Assembly: GCF_001008165.2 (NCBI RefSeq)
Contig: NZ_CP011452.2
Span: 186,001 to 250,000 of the forward strand
Source of the DNA: Croceibacterium atlanticum
GTDB taxonomy: Bacteria > Pseudomonadota > Alphaproteobacteria > Sphingomonadales > Sphingomonadaceae
DNA: 64,000 nt
Direction of reading: 5' to 3'
The notes under the pieces: model-generated
What the model saw: the letters and a program-made list of their open reading frames with translations, nothing else
What the model was told of the DNA's origin: nothing
The model's database searches: none
Shown here: positions 1 to 9,669 of the stretch, one piece after another
How the letters are laid out: every line of letters starts with the position of its first letter
Position numbering within the stretch: the first letter of the stretch is position 1
Translations under genes and position numbers: made by a program

Positions 1-426
1 CCTTTGCAGGACGGGGGCAATCAGCGGGGCGAAGCCCAGCGCGAGAATGAAGGCGAGCGCCAGAGCCAGCAGGAATGGATCTCCGCTGGCCATGCTGCTC
101 AGCCCGATGGCGGAGAAGGCGCAATGATCATTGCCATGGCCGCCATCCTCCTGGCTGCCGATGGCATGGTTCCCATGCGTATCGGCCTTAACTGCATGGG
201 CGGAGTGGGCATCGTGCCCGCCATGACCGGCATGAGCCATTGCAGCCGGTTCAGCCTGCAATGCACCGAAGGTCTGCCCGGCGCAGATCTGCAGGGTGAT
301 CCCTCCGCCCGCCAGAGGCACGATCATGTAACCCATCGGGACCAGCAATTTCACGAACAGCGCAATGGCCACCAGCAGGGCGAACATGCGGTAATGCCGC
401 AGAAAAGGCTGGCGGATGAACTGCAT
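1..426 (-). CDS. DUF2946-family His-rich membrane protein (3' end outside window)
   Basis: The minus-strand frame opens at an ATG whose last base is 426 and runs without a stop to the window edge, giving 142 residues and no visible C-terminus. A hydrophobic segment lies at about residues 14-40, a His/Gly/Asp-rich stretch at about 64-100 (HAGHGGHDAHSAH, then GNDHCAF), and a second hydrophobic segment at about 117-140. Two membrane segments around a His-rich loop with a conserved Cys is the DUF2946 pattern, a family often found with copper-handling genes, so periplasmic metal binding is a reasonable guess and not shown here. An in-frame stop at 439-441 leaves little room for an earlier start. 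No clear ribosome binding site is visible. Confidence 0.75.
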   Translation of the reverse strand, partial: MQFIRQPFLRHYRMFALLVAIALFVKLLVPMGYMIVPLAGGGITLQICAGQTFGALQAEPAAMAHAGHGGHDAHSAHAVKADTHGNHAIGSQEDGGHGNDHCAFSAIGLSSMASGDPFLLALALAFILALGFAPLIAPVLQR

Positions 427-576
427 GGAATGGAGCGTTTACGACGCGCGGCAGTGATTGTCATCCACCCGCGTTTCGATTTCCGGCCGCATCCGGCTAA
501 ATCATTGCTTTCGCAATTACTGCGTGGTCTTATTCGTTCTTCCGTCGGCAACCGTTCGCGACGGGAAGGGGAATGA

Positions 577-3354
577 ATGAAAAGGATTGCCAGTTTTCTG
601 GTCGGTAGCGCGCTTGTCTGCAGCGCGCCTGCTCTTGCCGGAGAGGAACCGATTTACGCGCCTGCCGGCGGTTGGGTGGACAAGGCAACGCTGCCGGCGG
701 AAACTTCCGGCCCGCCGATCCTGCTGTTCGACGATCAGCGGCTGATCGAAGTGGGGCAGCTTTCTTCCTATATCGATCGCGCCATCCGGATCGACAATCC
801 GCAAATGCTTTCCGCCGTGGGCACGCTTCAGGCGGCATGGCTGCCCGACAAGGGCGATCTGATCATCCACCGCATCGCGATCATCCGCGACGGGGAAGAA
901 ATCGATGTGCTGGCGGACGGTACGAAGTTCGAAATACTCCGCCGGGAAAGGCAGCTGGAACAGCGCATGCTCGATGGGTCCTATACCGCCACGCTGGCGG
1001 TTCCGGGCCTGCGCGTGGGCGACATTCTGCGCCTGAGTTATACGGTCACCCTGTCCGACCAGGCGCTGGATGAAGAAGTGCAGGCCGTGGCACCATTGCC
1101 CTCCAAACCGTTTGAGGCGCAGCAGGCGCGCGTGCGCATGTCCTGGCCCGATGGCGCTCCGGTCGAATGGCGCCTGACCGGAGGAGACGTGCAGCCGGAA
1201 GTGACGCGGCACGATGGGCTTACCTCTGTCGAAATCGGCCTGCCGCTGGATGAGCGGGACGAAATGCCGGTGGATGCCCCGGTCCGTTATCGCATGGCGC
1301 CGATGCTGATGGCCGGCACGTTCGATAGCTGGGAAGAAGTCAGCTCGATCATGGCGCCCCTCTATTCGACGGAAGGCACGGTGAAACCGGGCGGGGCGAT
1401 TTCGCAGCAGGTTTCCGCGATAGAGGCCGCGCATGATGGCAAGCTGGAACGCGCCGTGGCGGCCCTGCGGCTGGTTCAGGACGAAATCGCCTATCTGCTC
1501 AATGGCATGGATGGCGGCAATTACATCCCGCAAAGCCCGGCGGAAACATGGGCCAAGCGTTTCGGTGACTGCAAGGCCAAGACGATGCTGTTGCTCGCCA
1601 TGCTGCGCGAGATGGGCATAGAGGCAGAACCGGTGGTGGTCGCCACGCAGACCGGGGACGTGGTGCCCGAAATGCTGCCCATGCCGGCAGCATTTGACCA
1701 TGTGATAGTCCATGCGGTGATAGACGGCACGGATTACTGGCTGGACGGTACCAGTAGCGGTGCCAGCATGGCAGTGGTGGAGGAAGTGCCCGCCTTCCAT
1801 GTCGCCCTGCCTCTGCGCGAAGGCGGTGCCGCGCTGGTGGAAATGGCGCAGCGCCCGCAACAGGCGTTCGACAGCGTCAACCGCGTCACCTTCGACAATC
1901 GGGCAGGAGTGGACCTGCCGCTACTCTATGACGCGGAATGGACGCTCAGCGGACCGGCTGCCGGCCCGATTCGCGGCCTGATCGGTCAGGCATCCGAAGA
2001 ACAGCTCAACAAGTATATCACCGGCTTCGCCGCCAACCGGCTGGGTGAAAACAGGGTCTTGAGCAGCGAACTGCGCTTCAACGAGGATTCCAACACCGCC
2101 ACGGTGAAGGTCAGCGGGGTGATGGATTCGCCCTGGCAGTGGGAACGGGGGCGGGCCAGCCGTCTATTCTCCCTGCCGACCGCCGGCTTCAAATTCAGTC
2201 CCGACCGTTCGCGGGCGATCTGGCGCGATATTCCGGTGGCGATCCCCGGCCCATATTCCGAACGGACCGAAGTGACCGTGCTATTGCCTGAAGATGCCGG
2301 GGCTTACGAACTGGAAGGGGCGGAAAGCATCGACGAGGAAATCGCCACCGTCCGGCTGAAGCGCGAAGCCGGACTGGCAGATGGCGAGCTGACGATCATC
2401 GACAGCGCTGCTTATCCGGGCGGGGAATTGTCCCCGGAAGCGGCCAGGCAGGAACGGTCCCGCGCGGTCCGCTTCGGATCGGCGGAACTGCGCCTGCGGG
2501 CCCCGCGCGATACGCTGCGGCGGTATGATTCGGCGGATAATCGCGAACGCTTCGCCCCGCTGGAGGCCGCCTATACCACGCTGATCGAGGACGATCCGGA
2601 CGAGATCGAGAATTACCGCATGCGCGCCCGCTTTCGCGCGGCGACGCTCGACCGCGAAGGGGCGATCGACGATCTCGATACGGTGATCGAGATGGAACCG
2701 GGCGCCAGCGTCTATCTCCAGCGCGCCCAATTGCTGAGCGAGGTCGGCGAGCTGGAGGCGGCGCTGGCCGATGCCCAGGCGGCGTGGGAGCTCTATCCCT
2801 CGATCGATGCGGCTTTCGCGCAGGCCAATATCCTGCCCTATCTGGGCCGCGTGGATGAAGCGATCGCGCTGCTGGAAGAACAGGGGGGTGACGCGCAGGA
2901 ACGCCGCACCATCGCCACCACGATCAGCGAACTGGAAGCATGGGCCGGCAACAAGCAGCAGGGGCTGGAGCGGATCGACGAGATCCTGGCTACGCGGCCC
3001 GGCGATCCGGAAATGCTGAATGCGAAATGCTGGTATCAGGCGACATGGAACGTCCAGCCGGACGGGCTTGCCGAAATCTGCACCGAAGCGGTGGAGAAGG
3101 CTGACTGGTCGCCGCCGGTACTGGATAGCCGGGCGATGGGCTATTACCGGCTCGGCCGCTACCAGGACGCCCTGCGCGATCTGGATGCGGCATTGTCGGC
3201 CAGCCCGGACCAGTCCCCCAGCCTGTTCATGCGCGGCATCGTGCGGCGGGAAATGGGCGACCGGAAAGCTGGCGAGGCCGATATCCGCGCCGCGCTGGCC
3301 CGTCAGCCTTCGCTCGAACGTTTCTTCGCCCGCTTCGGTATCGAGGCGGACTAA
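577..3354 (+). CDS. DUF3857 / transglutaminase-like protein with C-terminal TPRs
   Basis: A 925-residue secreted protein with a signal peptide at 1-22 (cleavage near APALAG). A DUF3857-type beta-rich N-terminal half is followed by a transglutaminase-like core whose triad can be read: Cys332 in FGDCKAK, His375 in AFDHVIVHAV and Asp390 in YWLDGTSS. A DUF3858-like region follows, then about 270 residues of TPR-like helical repeats with alternating Glu/Ala/Leu pattern. The family is common in Bacteroidetes and Sphingomonadales, and its periplasmic substrate is unknown. The start follows GGAAGGGGA by a few bases; an out-of-frame ATG overlaps at 573. The gene appears monocistronic, facing radC tail to tail with a 12-base gap. 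Confidence 0.9.
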   Translation: MKRIASFLVGSALVCSAPALAGEEPIYAPAGGWVDKATLPAETSGPPILLFDDQRLIEVGQLSSYIDRAIRIDNPQMLSAVGTLQAAWLPDKGDLIIHRIAIIRDGEEIDVLADGTKFEILRRERQLEQRMLDGSYTATLAVPGLRVGDILRLSYTVTLSDQALDEEVQAVAPLPSKPFEAQQARVRMSWPDGAPVEWRLTGGDVQPEVTRHDGLTSVEIGLPLDERDEMPVDAPVRYRMAPMLMAGTFDSWEEVSSIMAPLYSTEGTVKPGGAISQQVSAIEAAHDGKLERAVAALRLVQDEIAYLLNGMDGGNYIPQSPAETWAKRFGDCKAKTMLLLAMLREMGIEAEPVVVATQTGDVVPEMLPMPAAFDHVIVHAVIDGTDYWLDGTSSGASMAVVEEVPAFHVALPLREGGAALVEMAQRPQQAFDSVNRVTFDNRAGVDLPLLYDAEWTLSGPAAGPIRGLIGQASEEQLNKYITGFAANRLGENRVLSSELRFNEDSNTATVKVSGVMDSPWQWERGRASRLFSLPTAGFKFSPDRSRAIWRDIPVAIPGPYSERTEVTVLLPEDAGAYELEGAESIDEEIATVRLKREAGLADGELTIIDSAAYPGGELSPEAARQERSRAVRFGSAELRLRAPRDTLRRYDSADNRERFAPLEAAYTTLIEDDPDEIENYRMRARFRAATLDREGAIDDLDTVIEMEPGASVYLQRAQLLSEVGELEAALADAQAAWELYPSIDAAFAQANILPYLGRVDEAIALLEEQGGDAQERRTIATTISELEAWAGNKQQGLERIDEILATRPGDPEMLNAKCWYQATWNVQPDGLAEICTEAVEKADWSPPVLDSRAMGYYRLGRYQDALRDLDAALSASPDQSPSLFMRGIVRREMGDRKAGEADIRAALARQPSLERFFARFGIEAD

Positions 3355-3366
3355 GCCGACCCGAAG

Positions 3367-4092
3367 CTAGATCAGGCCCTTGGCGCGAAGGGATACATGC
3401 CCTTCGCGCCCGACGATCACGTGATCGTGGACGGTAATGCCCAGCAGCCGCCCGGCCTCGGCGATGCGGTGGGTGATCTGGATATCGGCCCGGCTCGGCT
3501 CCGCGTGGCCGCTGGGGTGGTTGTGGACCAGGATCAGCGCGCTGGCGCCGATATCCAGGCCGCGCCGGATCACTTCACGCGGATGGATGGCCGCTTCGTC
3601 AATCGTGCCATCGCCGACATGATGGTCCAGGATCAGCCGGTTGCGCGTATCGAGGAACAGCACGCGCACCCGCTCCACCGTCAGATGCGCCATGTCGATG
3701 GCGAGATAATCGAGCAGGGCCTGCCAGCTTCCCAGGACCGGCTTTTCCCGCACTTCGCTGCGCGCCATGCGGCGGGCGGCAAGGGCGGCGATTTTCAGCG
3801 CGCCGACACCGGCATCACCCATGCCCTTCACTTGTTTGAGCGCACCGGCATCGGCATTGAGTACTGCGGAAAGAGAGCCGAACCGTTGCAGCAGCGCCTT
3901 GGCCAGCGGCTTGGTATCTCCGCGCGCGCTGGCGCCGAAGAGCAGATATTCCAGCACTTCGTAATCGGCCAATGCTTCCGCACCGCCTTCAATCAGGCGC
4001 TGGCGCAGGCGGGCACGGTGGCCGGCGCCCCCATGTGCGGGCCGCGGCGGATCAGAACTTTCGCTGGACAAGAGAACCCCCTCCGAACGCAT
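3367..4092 (-). CDS. radC: RadC-family JAB domain protein
   Basis: A 241-residue protein of the RadC (UPF0758) family. An N-terminal helix-hairpin-helix region (GHRARLRQRL, then ALKQVKGMGDAGV) precedes a C-terminal JAB/MPN+ metalloprotease-like domain with the HxHPSG...D motif complete (LVHNHPSGHAEPSRAD). The family was once linked to DNA repair, but its real role is unsettled; a DNA-associated metallo-isopeptidase-like activity is only suggested by the fold. The start codon shares a CATG palindrome with an ATG of the divergent frame at 4091. The first 20 residues are low-complexity, so the true start could be slightly downstream. Confidence 0.92.
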   Translation of the reverse strand: MRSEGVLLSSESSDPPRPAHGGAGHRARLRQRLIEGGAEALADYEVLEYLLFGASARGDTKPLAKALLQRFGSLSAVLNADAGALKQVKGMGDAGVGALKIAALAARRMARSEVREKPVLGSWQALLDYLAIDMAHLTVERVRVLFLDTRNRLILDHHVGDGTIDEAAIHPREVIRRGLDIGASALILVHNHPSGHAEPSRADIQITHRIAEAGRLLGITVHDHVIVGREGHVSLRAKGLI

Positions 4093-4135
4093 GTTGCATT
4101 GCCTTTGCGCTGCGCCTCGCGCAAGTGTCGCGCAA

Positions 4136-7100
4136 ATGGCGCATGACAGCGAAGTGGATACGGGCCTGGAGGAAAAGGGGCGTCGCCGGGCCGGTTGCTG
4201 GGTCCTGGCGGGCGTGCTGGCGCTTGTCCTCGCGGCATTGCTGCTGGCCTGGTTCAGCCGGGAGAGAATCGCCGATAATGTAATTGGCGGCGCGCTGGAG
4301 GATTACGGCCTTCGGGGGAGCTATGAGATTGAGAGCATCGGCACCCAGCAGCAGGTGTTGACCGATATCGTGATCGGCGATCCGGAAAATCCGGATCTCA
4401 CGATCGATCGTGCCATCATCACGATCGAGCCGCGGCTGGGCATTCCCGCCATCGGTGGAGTACGGCTGATCGGGCCGCGCCTCTATGGCCGTTACGTGGA
4501 CGGGACGCTCAGTTTCGGTTCGCTCGATCCCGTCCTCTTCACCGGGGAGGGCGGCCCGTTCGAATTGCCGGACATGGAACTGGCGATTGAAGACGGGCGG
4601 GCCTTGCTGGAAAGCGATTATGGGCCGGTCGGGATGAAATTGTCCGGCTCGGGCCATTTGCGCGGTGGCTTCGCCGGGGAACTGGCCGCGGTTGCGCCGC
4701 AGCTGGCGGCGGGCGGCTGCGATCTTTCCGGCGCGTCGCTTTATGGCAGAATCGGCATTGAGGCGGAAATGCCGGAATTTTCCGGGCCTCTGCGTTTCAG
4801 CAGGCTGCAATGTGCCGACATGGACCTGGCGCTGGGCAAGGGCGCGGCACAGATCGATCTGACCGCCGACCGCACTCTCGCCGGTTTCGATGCCACGGCG
4901 AATCTGGATCTTGCCGCGCTTTCCTATGCCGGCAACGGGATGGAGCGGTTGACGGGCAGCAGCGACCTGACCTGGCGCGATGGCGGGCTGACGGCCCGTT
5001 ATCACCTGTCCGGCGACAATCTGGACACGGCGCAGGCCCGGATCGCGAATCTCGAACTGGATGGTTCGCTGCGCACGCGGCGCGATTTTGCCAGTATCGA
5101 GCTGGACGGCAGTGTGGAGGGCAATGGCATCAGCGCAGGCGATGCCGTCGACGCTACTCTCGCGGATATGGAGGCAGCGGGGGCGGACAGTCTTCTGGCA
5201 CCGCTGATCGGCCGTGTCCGAACCCAGCTGGCGCGTGAAGCGCGCGACAGCCGTCTCGCCGCCGACTGGACATTGCGCAGTTCCGATGACCGGGTCAGCA
5301 TTATCGTGCCGAATGCGAATCTGCGCGGCAGCAGCGGGTCCGTCCTCTTTTCGCTCTCCCGTTTCCAACTGGCAATTGGCGGGGAAACGGGCGAGGGCGG
5401 AGTGCCGCGTTTCGCGGGCAATTTCGCGACTGGCGGTGAAGGCTTGCCGCGCATGGCCGGCCGGATGGAACAGGGCCCTGGCGGCGGCGTCATGCTGCGC
5501 GCCAACATGGCCCCTTATGAGGCGGGCGATGCGCGTTTCGCCCTGCCGGAGCTATCCCTCCTTCGCCGATCCGACGGCGTGCTGGCCTTCAATGGCAGGG
5601 CCGAAGCCAGCGGAGCCTTGCCCGGTGGCCGGGTCGAAGGGCTGGTTCTGCCGATTTCCGGTAACTGGTCCGCCAGTGCCGGCCTATCCATGTGGCGCGA
5701 ATGCACCGACCTGCGATTCGACAAATTCTCGATCGCCAATCTCTCGCTCGACCGGAAGGAACTGACCCTCTGCCCGCCGCGCCGTTCGGCCATATTGGAA
5801 TATGGCGATGCCGGGCTGCGTCTGGCTGCCGGCGCGCCCTCGCTCGATCTCGGCGGCACGCTGGCGGATACGCCGATACGGCTGCAGAGCGGGGCTATCG
5901 GTTTCGCATGGCCGGGCAATCTTTCGGCGCAGCAATTGCAGGTCACTCTCGGCCCGGGCGGCAGCGCCACCAGCTTTGCCATCAGCGAACTGGATGCCCG
6001 GATAGGCGAGGATATTGCAGGCACGTTCAGCGGCGCCGACGTGAAACTGTTCGCCGTGCCGCTGGACCTGCTGGATGCGAGCGGAAACTGGCGGTTCGCC
6101 GATGGCAGGCTGGTCCTGTCAGGCGGCACATTCCGGCTCGAGGACCGCGAGGCCAGTGACCGTTTCGAGCCGATGATTGCCCGCGATGCGACGCTGGCGC
6201 TGGAGAACAACCGGATCGTCGCCGAAGCCTTGCTGCGCGAACCGGATTCGGACCGGCAAGTGGTGCGCGTGGATATTCGCCACGATCTCGGCAGTGCCGC
6301 AGGCCACGCCAATCTGACAGTCGACGGATTGTTGTTCGACGATCGCCTGCAGCCGGAAAATCTCAGCTATCTCGCACTCGGCATGGTTGCGAATACCGCC
6401 GGAACGGTGACTGGCGCCGGCCGGATCGACTGGGACGCGCAGAATGTCACCAGCAGCGGCAGATTCTCCACCGATTCGCTGGATCTCGCGGCCGCATTCG
6501 GCCCGGTTCGCGGCTTGTCCGGCACGGTGGAATTTACCGATCTGCTCGGCCTTACCACCGCGCCCGACCAGACATTGCATGTCGAAGCGATCGATCCGGG
6601 TACCGAAGTCCGTGACGGGAACGTGACCTTCCAGCTGACGGGGGGGCGGCTGCTCGATATCCGGAACGGTACCTGGCCCTTCTTCGGCGGCACGCTGACC
6701 ATGCGGCCCGTATCCCTTACATTCGGCGCGGAGGAAGAACGCCGATATGTATTCGAGATTGTCGGGCTCGATGCCTCTCTGTTCATCGAGAGGATGGAAC
6801 TGGAAAACCTCTCCGCCACCGGCATTTTCGACGGTGCGGTGCCGATCGTTTTCGACAAATCGGGCAATGGCAGCCTGGAAAACGGCCTGCTGATCTCCCG
6901 CCCGCCCGGCGGCAATGTTTCCTATGTCGGAGAGCTGAGCTACGAGGATCTTTCAGCCATGGCGAATTTCGCCTTCGATGCGCTGAAGTCGCTCGATTAC
7001 CGGCAGATGCAGGTCGAAATGAATGGCGAGCTGTCGGGCGAGATCATCACGCGGCTTGTTTTCGATGGCGTTTCCCAGGGGGAGGGCGCGCAGAGCAATT

Positions 7101-7354
7101 TCATCACGCGCCGCATATCCCGCCTGCCATTCCGCTTCGACATCAATATTCGCGCGTCATTCCATACGCTGATGAACGATCTGCGTTCGCTCTATGACCC
7201 GGCAGCGACTGATCCGCGTGAACTCAACCTGATAGATGCCTTGGGAAATCCGATTGTGGGGGAAGATGAGGCCGTCCGGCGATCCTCGGCACCGACACTG
7301 GATACGCCCGATGAATCCGTTATTCAGCCCTCCGAAAGCGAGACAGAGCCATGA
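4136..7354 (+). CDS. ydbH: YdbH-family intermembrane lipid transport protein
   Basis: A very long AsmA-like beta-rich protein (1072 residues from this start) with one N-terminal membrane anchor (about residues 17-41, GVLALVLAALLLAW) and a C-terminal YdbH domain (PF11739 type) around LSYEDLSAMANFAFDALKSL and FRFDINIRASF. In Enterobacteria YdbH is one of three redundant AsmA-like bridges with TamB and YhdP that carry phospholipids to the outer membrane; the same role is inferred here. The frame is open from an ATG at 4091, but those extra 15 residues look non-coding and the ATG overlaps the divergent radC start, so the ATG at 4136 is preferred. ynbE and ydbL follow directly, the conserved trio. 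Confidence 0.88.
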   Translation: MAHDSEVDTGLEEKGRRRAGCWVLAGVLALVLAALLLAWFSRERIADNVIGGALEDYGLRGSYEIESIGTQQQVLTDIVIGDPENPDLTIDRAIITIEPRLGIPAIGGVRLIGPRLYGRYVDGTLSFGSLDPVLFTGEGGPFELPDMELAIEDGRALLESDYGPVGMKLSGSGHLRGGFAGELAAVAPQLAAGGCDLSGASLYGRIGIEAEMPEFSGPLRFSRLQCADMDLALGKGAAQIDLTADRTLAGFDATANLDLAALSYAGNGMERLTGSSDLTWRDGGLTARYHLSGDNLDTAQARIANLELDGSLRTRRDFASIELDGSVEGNGISAGDAVDATLADMEAAGADSLLAPLIGRVRTQLAREARDSRLAADWTLRSSDDRVSIIVPNANLRGSSGSVLFSLSRFQLAIGGETGEGGVPRFAGNFATGGEGLPRMAGRMEQGPGGGVMLRANMAPYEAGDARFALPELSLLRRSDGVLAFNGRAEASGALPGGRVEGLVLPISGNWSASAGLSMWRECTDLRFDKFSIANLSLDRKELTLCPPRRSAILEYGDAGLRLAAGAPSLDLGGTLADTPIRLQSGAIGFAWPGNLSAQQLQVTLGPGGSATSFAISELDARIGEDIAGTFSGADVKLFAVPLDLLDASGNWRFADGRLVLSGGTFRLEDREASDRFEPMIARDATLALENNRIVAEALLREPDSDRQVVRVDIRHDLGSAAGHANLTVDGLLFDDRLQPENLSYLALGMVANTAGTVTGAGRIDWDAQNVTSSGRFSTDSLDLAAAFGPVRGLSGTVEFTDLLGLTTAPDQTLHVEAIDPGTEVRDGNVTFQLTGGRLLDIRNGTWPFFGGTLTMRPVSLTFGAEEERRYVFEIVGLDASLFIERMELENLSATGIFDGAVPIVFDKSGNGSLENGLLISRPPGGNVSYVGELSYEDLSAMANFAFDALKSLDYRQMQVEMNGELSGEIITRLVFDGVSQGEGAQSNFITRRISRLPFRFDINIRASFHTLMNDLRSLYDPAATDPRELNLIDALGNPIVGEDEAVRRSSAPTLDTPDESVIQPSESETEP

Positions 7355-7401
7355 AAGCCGTCAAATTGACCTATCCCGCGCTACCGGCGCATAAGGGCCG
7401 C

Positions 7402-7596
7402 ATGTCAGGCGTGCGCAGGGTAATTTCGGGATCGATGCTGGTGCTGGGATCGGCGCTGGTCGGCGGGTGCATTACCGTGAATGCGCCTGACAAGCCGATC
7501 GTGATCGAGCTCAACATCAATATCAAGAGCGAGGTCGTTTACCGCCTGGCGAATGACGCCGGGAATACGATTGACGAGAATGCCGACATCTTCTGA
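7402..7596 (+). CDS. ynbE: YnbE-family outer-membrane lipoprotein
   Basis: A small lipoprotein of 64 residues with signal peptide and lipobox LVGGC (lipidated Cys23). The mature part, PIVIELNINIKSEVVYRL, is the short beta-rich YnbE signature. In E. coli YnbE pairs with the C-terminus of YdbH to complete the intermembrane bridge. The same frame is also open from an ATG at 7351 that overlaps the ydbH stop (ATGA), which would add 17 residues ahead of the signal peptide; the ATG at 7402 has AAGGG just upstream and gives the family's usual length. Confidence 0.88.
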   Translation: MSGVRRVISGSMLVLGSALVGGCITVNAPDKPIVIELNINIKSEVVYRLANDAGNTIDENADIF

Positions 7597-7611
7597 CGGA
7601 GCCGAAGAGAC

Positions 7612-8004
7612 ATGATGAACCGCCTGACCCGCATCACGCTTGCCGCCACCGCCGCGGCAGTGGCCCTGGGCGGAATCGCCACGCCCGCCTTTGCCCAGAG
7701 GGATCCCGCCTATGCCGCCGCGCGCGAAGCAGGGAAGGTTGGCGAACAGGTGGATGGCTATCTGGGGATTGTCGGTTCGGCCACGTCCGAATTGCGCAAG
7801 ATGGTCGATGACATCAATATCAAGCGCAAGGCCGTCTATGCGGAGAAGGCGCGGGCGGCCAATGCCACGTTGCAGGAATACGCCTTTACCGCGGGTTGCC
7901 TGGCGATTGCCCGTACCGAACCTGGGGAGAAATATCAGGCGCCCGATGGCAGCTGGCAGACACGCACTTCCGCCCCGCCGGAGCGTGACGCGCGCTGTCC
8001 CTGA
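7612..8004 (+). CDS. ydbL: YdbL-family periplasmic protein (DUF1318)
   Basis: A 130-residue secreted protein with signal peptide 1-28 (ends TPAFAQ). The mature region (DPAYAAAREAGKVGEQVDGYLG, read in two parts) matches the YdbL/DUF1318 pattern in which small helices with conserved Ala, Gly and Glu follow the signal. In E. coli YdbL is a periplasmic partner that keeps YdbH-YnbE bridges properly assembled. It starts 15 bases after ynbE and closes the three-gene operon. The C-terminal 45 residues, with two Cys (AGCLAIA and DARCP), extend past the usual domain. Confidence 0.85.
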   Translation: MMNRLTRITLAATAAAVALGGIATPAFAQRDPAYAAAREAGKVGEQVDGYLGIVGSATSELRKMVDDINIKRKAVYAEKARAANATLQEYAFTAGCLAIARTEPGEKYQAPDGSWQTRTSAPPERDARCP

Positions 8005-8046
8005 TCATTTGTTCTATTACGGGGACGGGAAGGGGCTTCCGACAGG

Positions 8047-8075
8047 TTGACTCGCATATGCCCCCCGTCTAGGGG
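8047..8075 (+). promoter_or_regulatory. possible sigma-70 promoter for the F0 operon
   Basis: TTGACT at 8047-8052 is a near-consensus -35 box. Seventeen bases later lies TAGGGG, a poor -10, inside the palindrome CCCCCGTCTAGGGGG (8062-8075). The site is in the 134-base gap between ydbL and atpI, the expected place for an F0 promoter. Only the -35 is convincing. Confidence 0.3.
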
Positions 8076-8138
8076 GTCGGCGCCCTCGGCGGGCAGCTCT
8101 TTGCCTGTGCCGCAATCTCCTTCTACAAAGGGGCTGGC

Positions 8139-8456
8139 ATGAGCGAAGAAAAGCCTGAACGGGACCCCATTGGTGAGGATGCGCGGATCGACGCGCTCGA
8201 GGCGCGGCTGAAAGCTGCACGCGAGCGGGAAGAACAGCGCAACCGGCCGCGGAACCAGGGTGCTGATGCCAATTACAGGCTAGGCAACCGGGTGCTAGCG
8301 GATTTGCTGGGGGGTATCGGTGGTGGCGCGCTGATCGGTTGGGTGATCGACCGGTTTGCGGATACGTCGCCCTGGGGTCTGTTGGGAATGCTGTTCCTCG
8401 GAACGGTCGTTGCCTTCAGGAATATTATTCGGATTTCGAACCGGCGCCCGGACTGA
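8139..8456 (+). CDS. atpI: AtpZ/AtpI-family ATP synthase accessory protein
   Basis: A 105-residue protein with a charged N-terminal half (about 1-45, rich in Arg/Glu) and two membrane segments near 50-72 and 77-97 (GIGGGALIGWVIDRF; PWGLLGMLFLGTVVAF). This is the short alphaproteobacterial AtpI/AtpZ type, thought to help c-ring assembly and Mg/Ca handling. It is the first gene of the F0 operon and is separated by 57 bases from atpB. Confidence 0.88.
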   Translation: MSEEKPERDPIGEDARIDALEARLKAAREREEQRNRPRNQGADANYRLGNRVLADLLGGIGGGALIGWVIDRFADTSPWGLLGMLFLGTVVAFRNIIRISNRRPD

Positions 8457-8513
8457 CCCGCGATTGGGTACGGCAGGGCGCCGCGTTGCAATTCTTTGGG
8501 GACTCGAAAAGAC

Positions 8514-9308
8514 GTGGCAGCCGAAGCAGGCAGAGTCGATCCGATGCACCAGTTTGCGATCGAGCCGATGTTCGGCTCGGCGAACTGGGAGCTGGCCGGT
8601 TACAACATCGCTTTCACCAACAGTGCGTTGTGGATGCTCATCGCCGCCGTGGCGCTGTGGATCTTCGTCGCTGGCGGGATGAAGCGCGATCTCGTGCCCG
8701 GTCGCTGGCAGATGGCGGTGGAAACCTTCACGGGTTTCATCGATGATATGCTGGCGGCCAATGTCGGCAAGGAAGGGAAGAAATACGTTCCCTACATCTT
8801 CTCGCTGTTCATGTTCATCCTGTTCGCCAATCTGCTGGGCCTGATCCCGCTGCCGCTGGCCATGGTGGGTGTCCATGCGTTCACCTTCACCAGCCATTTC
8901 ACGATCACGGGCGTCCTTGCGATCCTGTCCTTTGCGATCGTGCTGCTGGTAGGCTTCTGGAAGCATGGCCTGCACTTCTTCTCGCTGTTCGTGCCGCATG
9001 GCACGCCGCTGGTGATGATCCCGCTGATCTTCGTGGTGGAGCTGTTCTCCTTCCTCGTGCGTCCCTTCAGCCTCGGCCTGCGACTGTTCGTGGCCATGAT
9101 GGCCGGGCACGTGCTGCTGGAAATCCTGGCGAGCTTCATCATCGACAGTGCGAATGCCGGTGCGGGCTGGGGTGTCCTGATCGGAACGCCGAGCTTCCTC
9201 CTGATGCTGGCGATCTGTGCGCTGGAAATCCTGGTTGCCGGTATCCAGGCCTATGTCTTCGCGTTGTTGAGTTCGCTGTATATCAACGACGCCGAAAACC
9301 TTCACTGA
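8514..9308 (+). CDS. atpB: F0F1 ATP synthase subunit a
   Basis: The membrane subunit carrying the proton half-channels. The protein has at least five strongly hydrophobic segments. The conserved Arg helix is visible in [20 protein letters not shown], and the family N-terminus [14 protein letters not shown] is present. I chose the GTG at 8514 because it gives the usual sphingomonad start ([14 protein letters not shown], 264 residues); a TTG at 8496 is in frame and would add six residues. It is followed after 40 bases by atpE. Together with AtpE and the two b-type subunits it forms F0; F1 genes are absent from the window, as usual for alphaproteobacteria. Confidence 0.96.
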   Translation: MAAEAGRVDPMHQFAIEPMFGSANWELAGYNIAFTNSALWMLIAAVALWIFVAGGMKRDLVPGRWQMAVETFTGFIDDMLAANVGKEGKKYVPYIFSLFMFILFANLLGLIPLPLAMVGVHAFTFTSHFTITGVLAILSFAIVLLVGFWKHGLHFFSLFVPHGTPLVMIPLIFVVELFSFLVRPFSLGLRLFVAMMAGHVLLEILASFIIDSANAGAGWGVLIGTPSFLLMLAICALEILVAGIQAYVFALLSSLYINDAENLH

Positions 9309-9348
9309 GTTAGTTTCACCAAACAAGTTTTCACAAAGGAGTTTAGTC

Positions 9349-9576
9349 ATGGACATGGAAGCAGCCAAGCTGATCGGCGCCGGTCTCGCGGCGATCGGTG
9401 CGGGCCTTGCCTCGATCGGTGTGGGTAACGTCTTCGGTTCGTTCCTCGAAAGCGCCCTGCGCAATCCCGGCGCCGCAGACGGCCAGCAGGGCCGCCTGTT
9501 CATCGGCTTCGCCGCCGCGGAACTTCTCGGCCTTCTGGCCTTCCTCGTTGCGGTTATCCTGATCTTCGTCGCCTGA
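9349..9576 (+). CDS. atpE: F0F1 ATP synthase subunit c
   Basis: A 75-residue hairpin proteolipid. Two hydrophobic helices flank the polar RNP loop (residues 38-40), and the proton-carrying acid is Glu58 in [11 protein letters not shown]. The first helix carries the GxGxGxG-type packing pattern. A strong ribosome binding site (AAAGGAG) lies 7 bases before the ATG, in keeping with the high copy number needed for the c-ring. The carboxylate is Glu, not Asp; nothing suggests a sodium-binding ring, though the full ion motif was not tested. Confidence 0.97.
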   Translation: MDMEAAKLIGAGLAAIGAGLASIGVGNVFGSFLESALRNPGAADGQQGRLFIGFAAAELLGLLAFLVAVILIFVA

Positions 9577-9669
9577 CGAATACGGAACGAGCGCAGGCCG
9601 GGTCACCGTGCCTGGCCTGCGCTGCAATGACCTGCTCCTAATAAACCTGCTGAAAGCCGGACCCGGACG

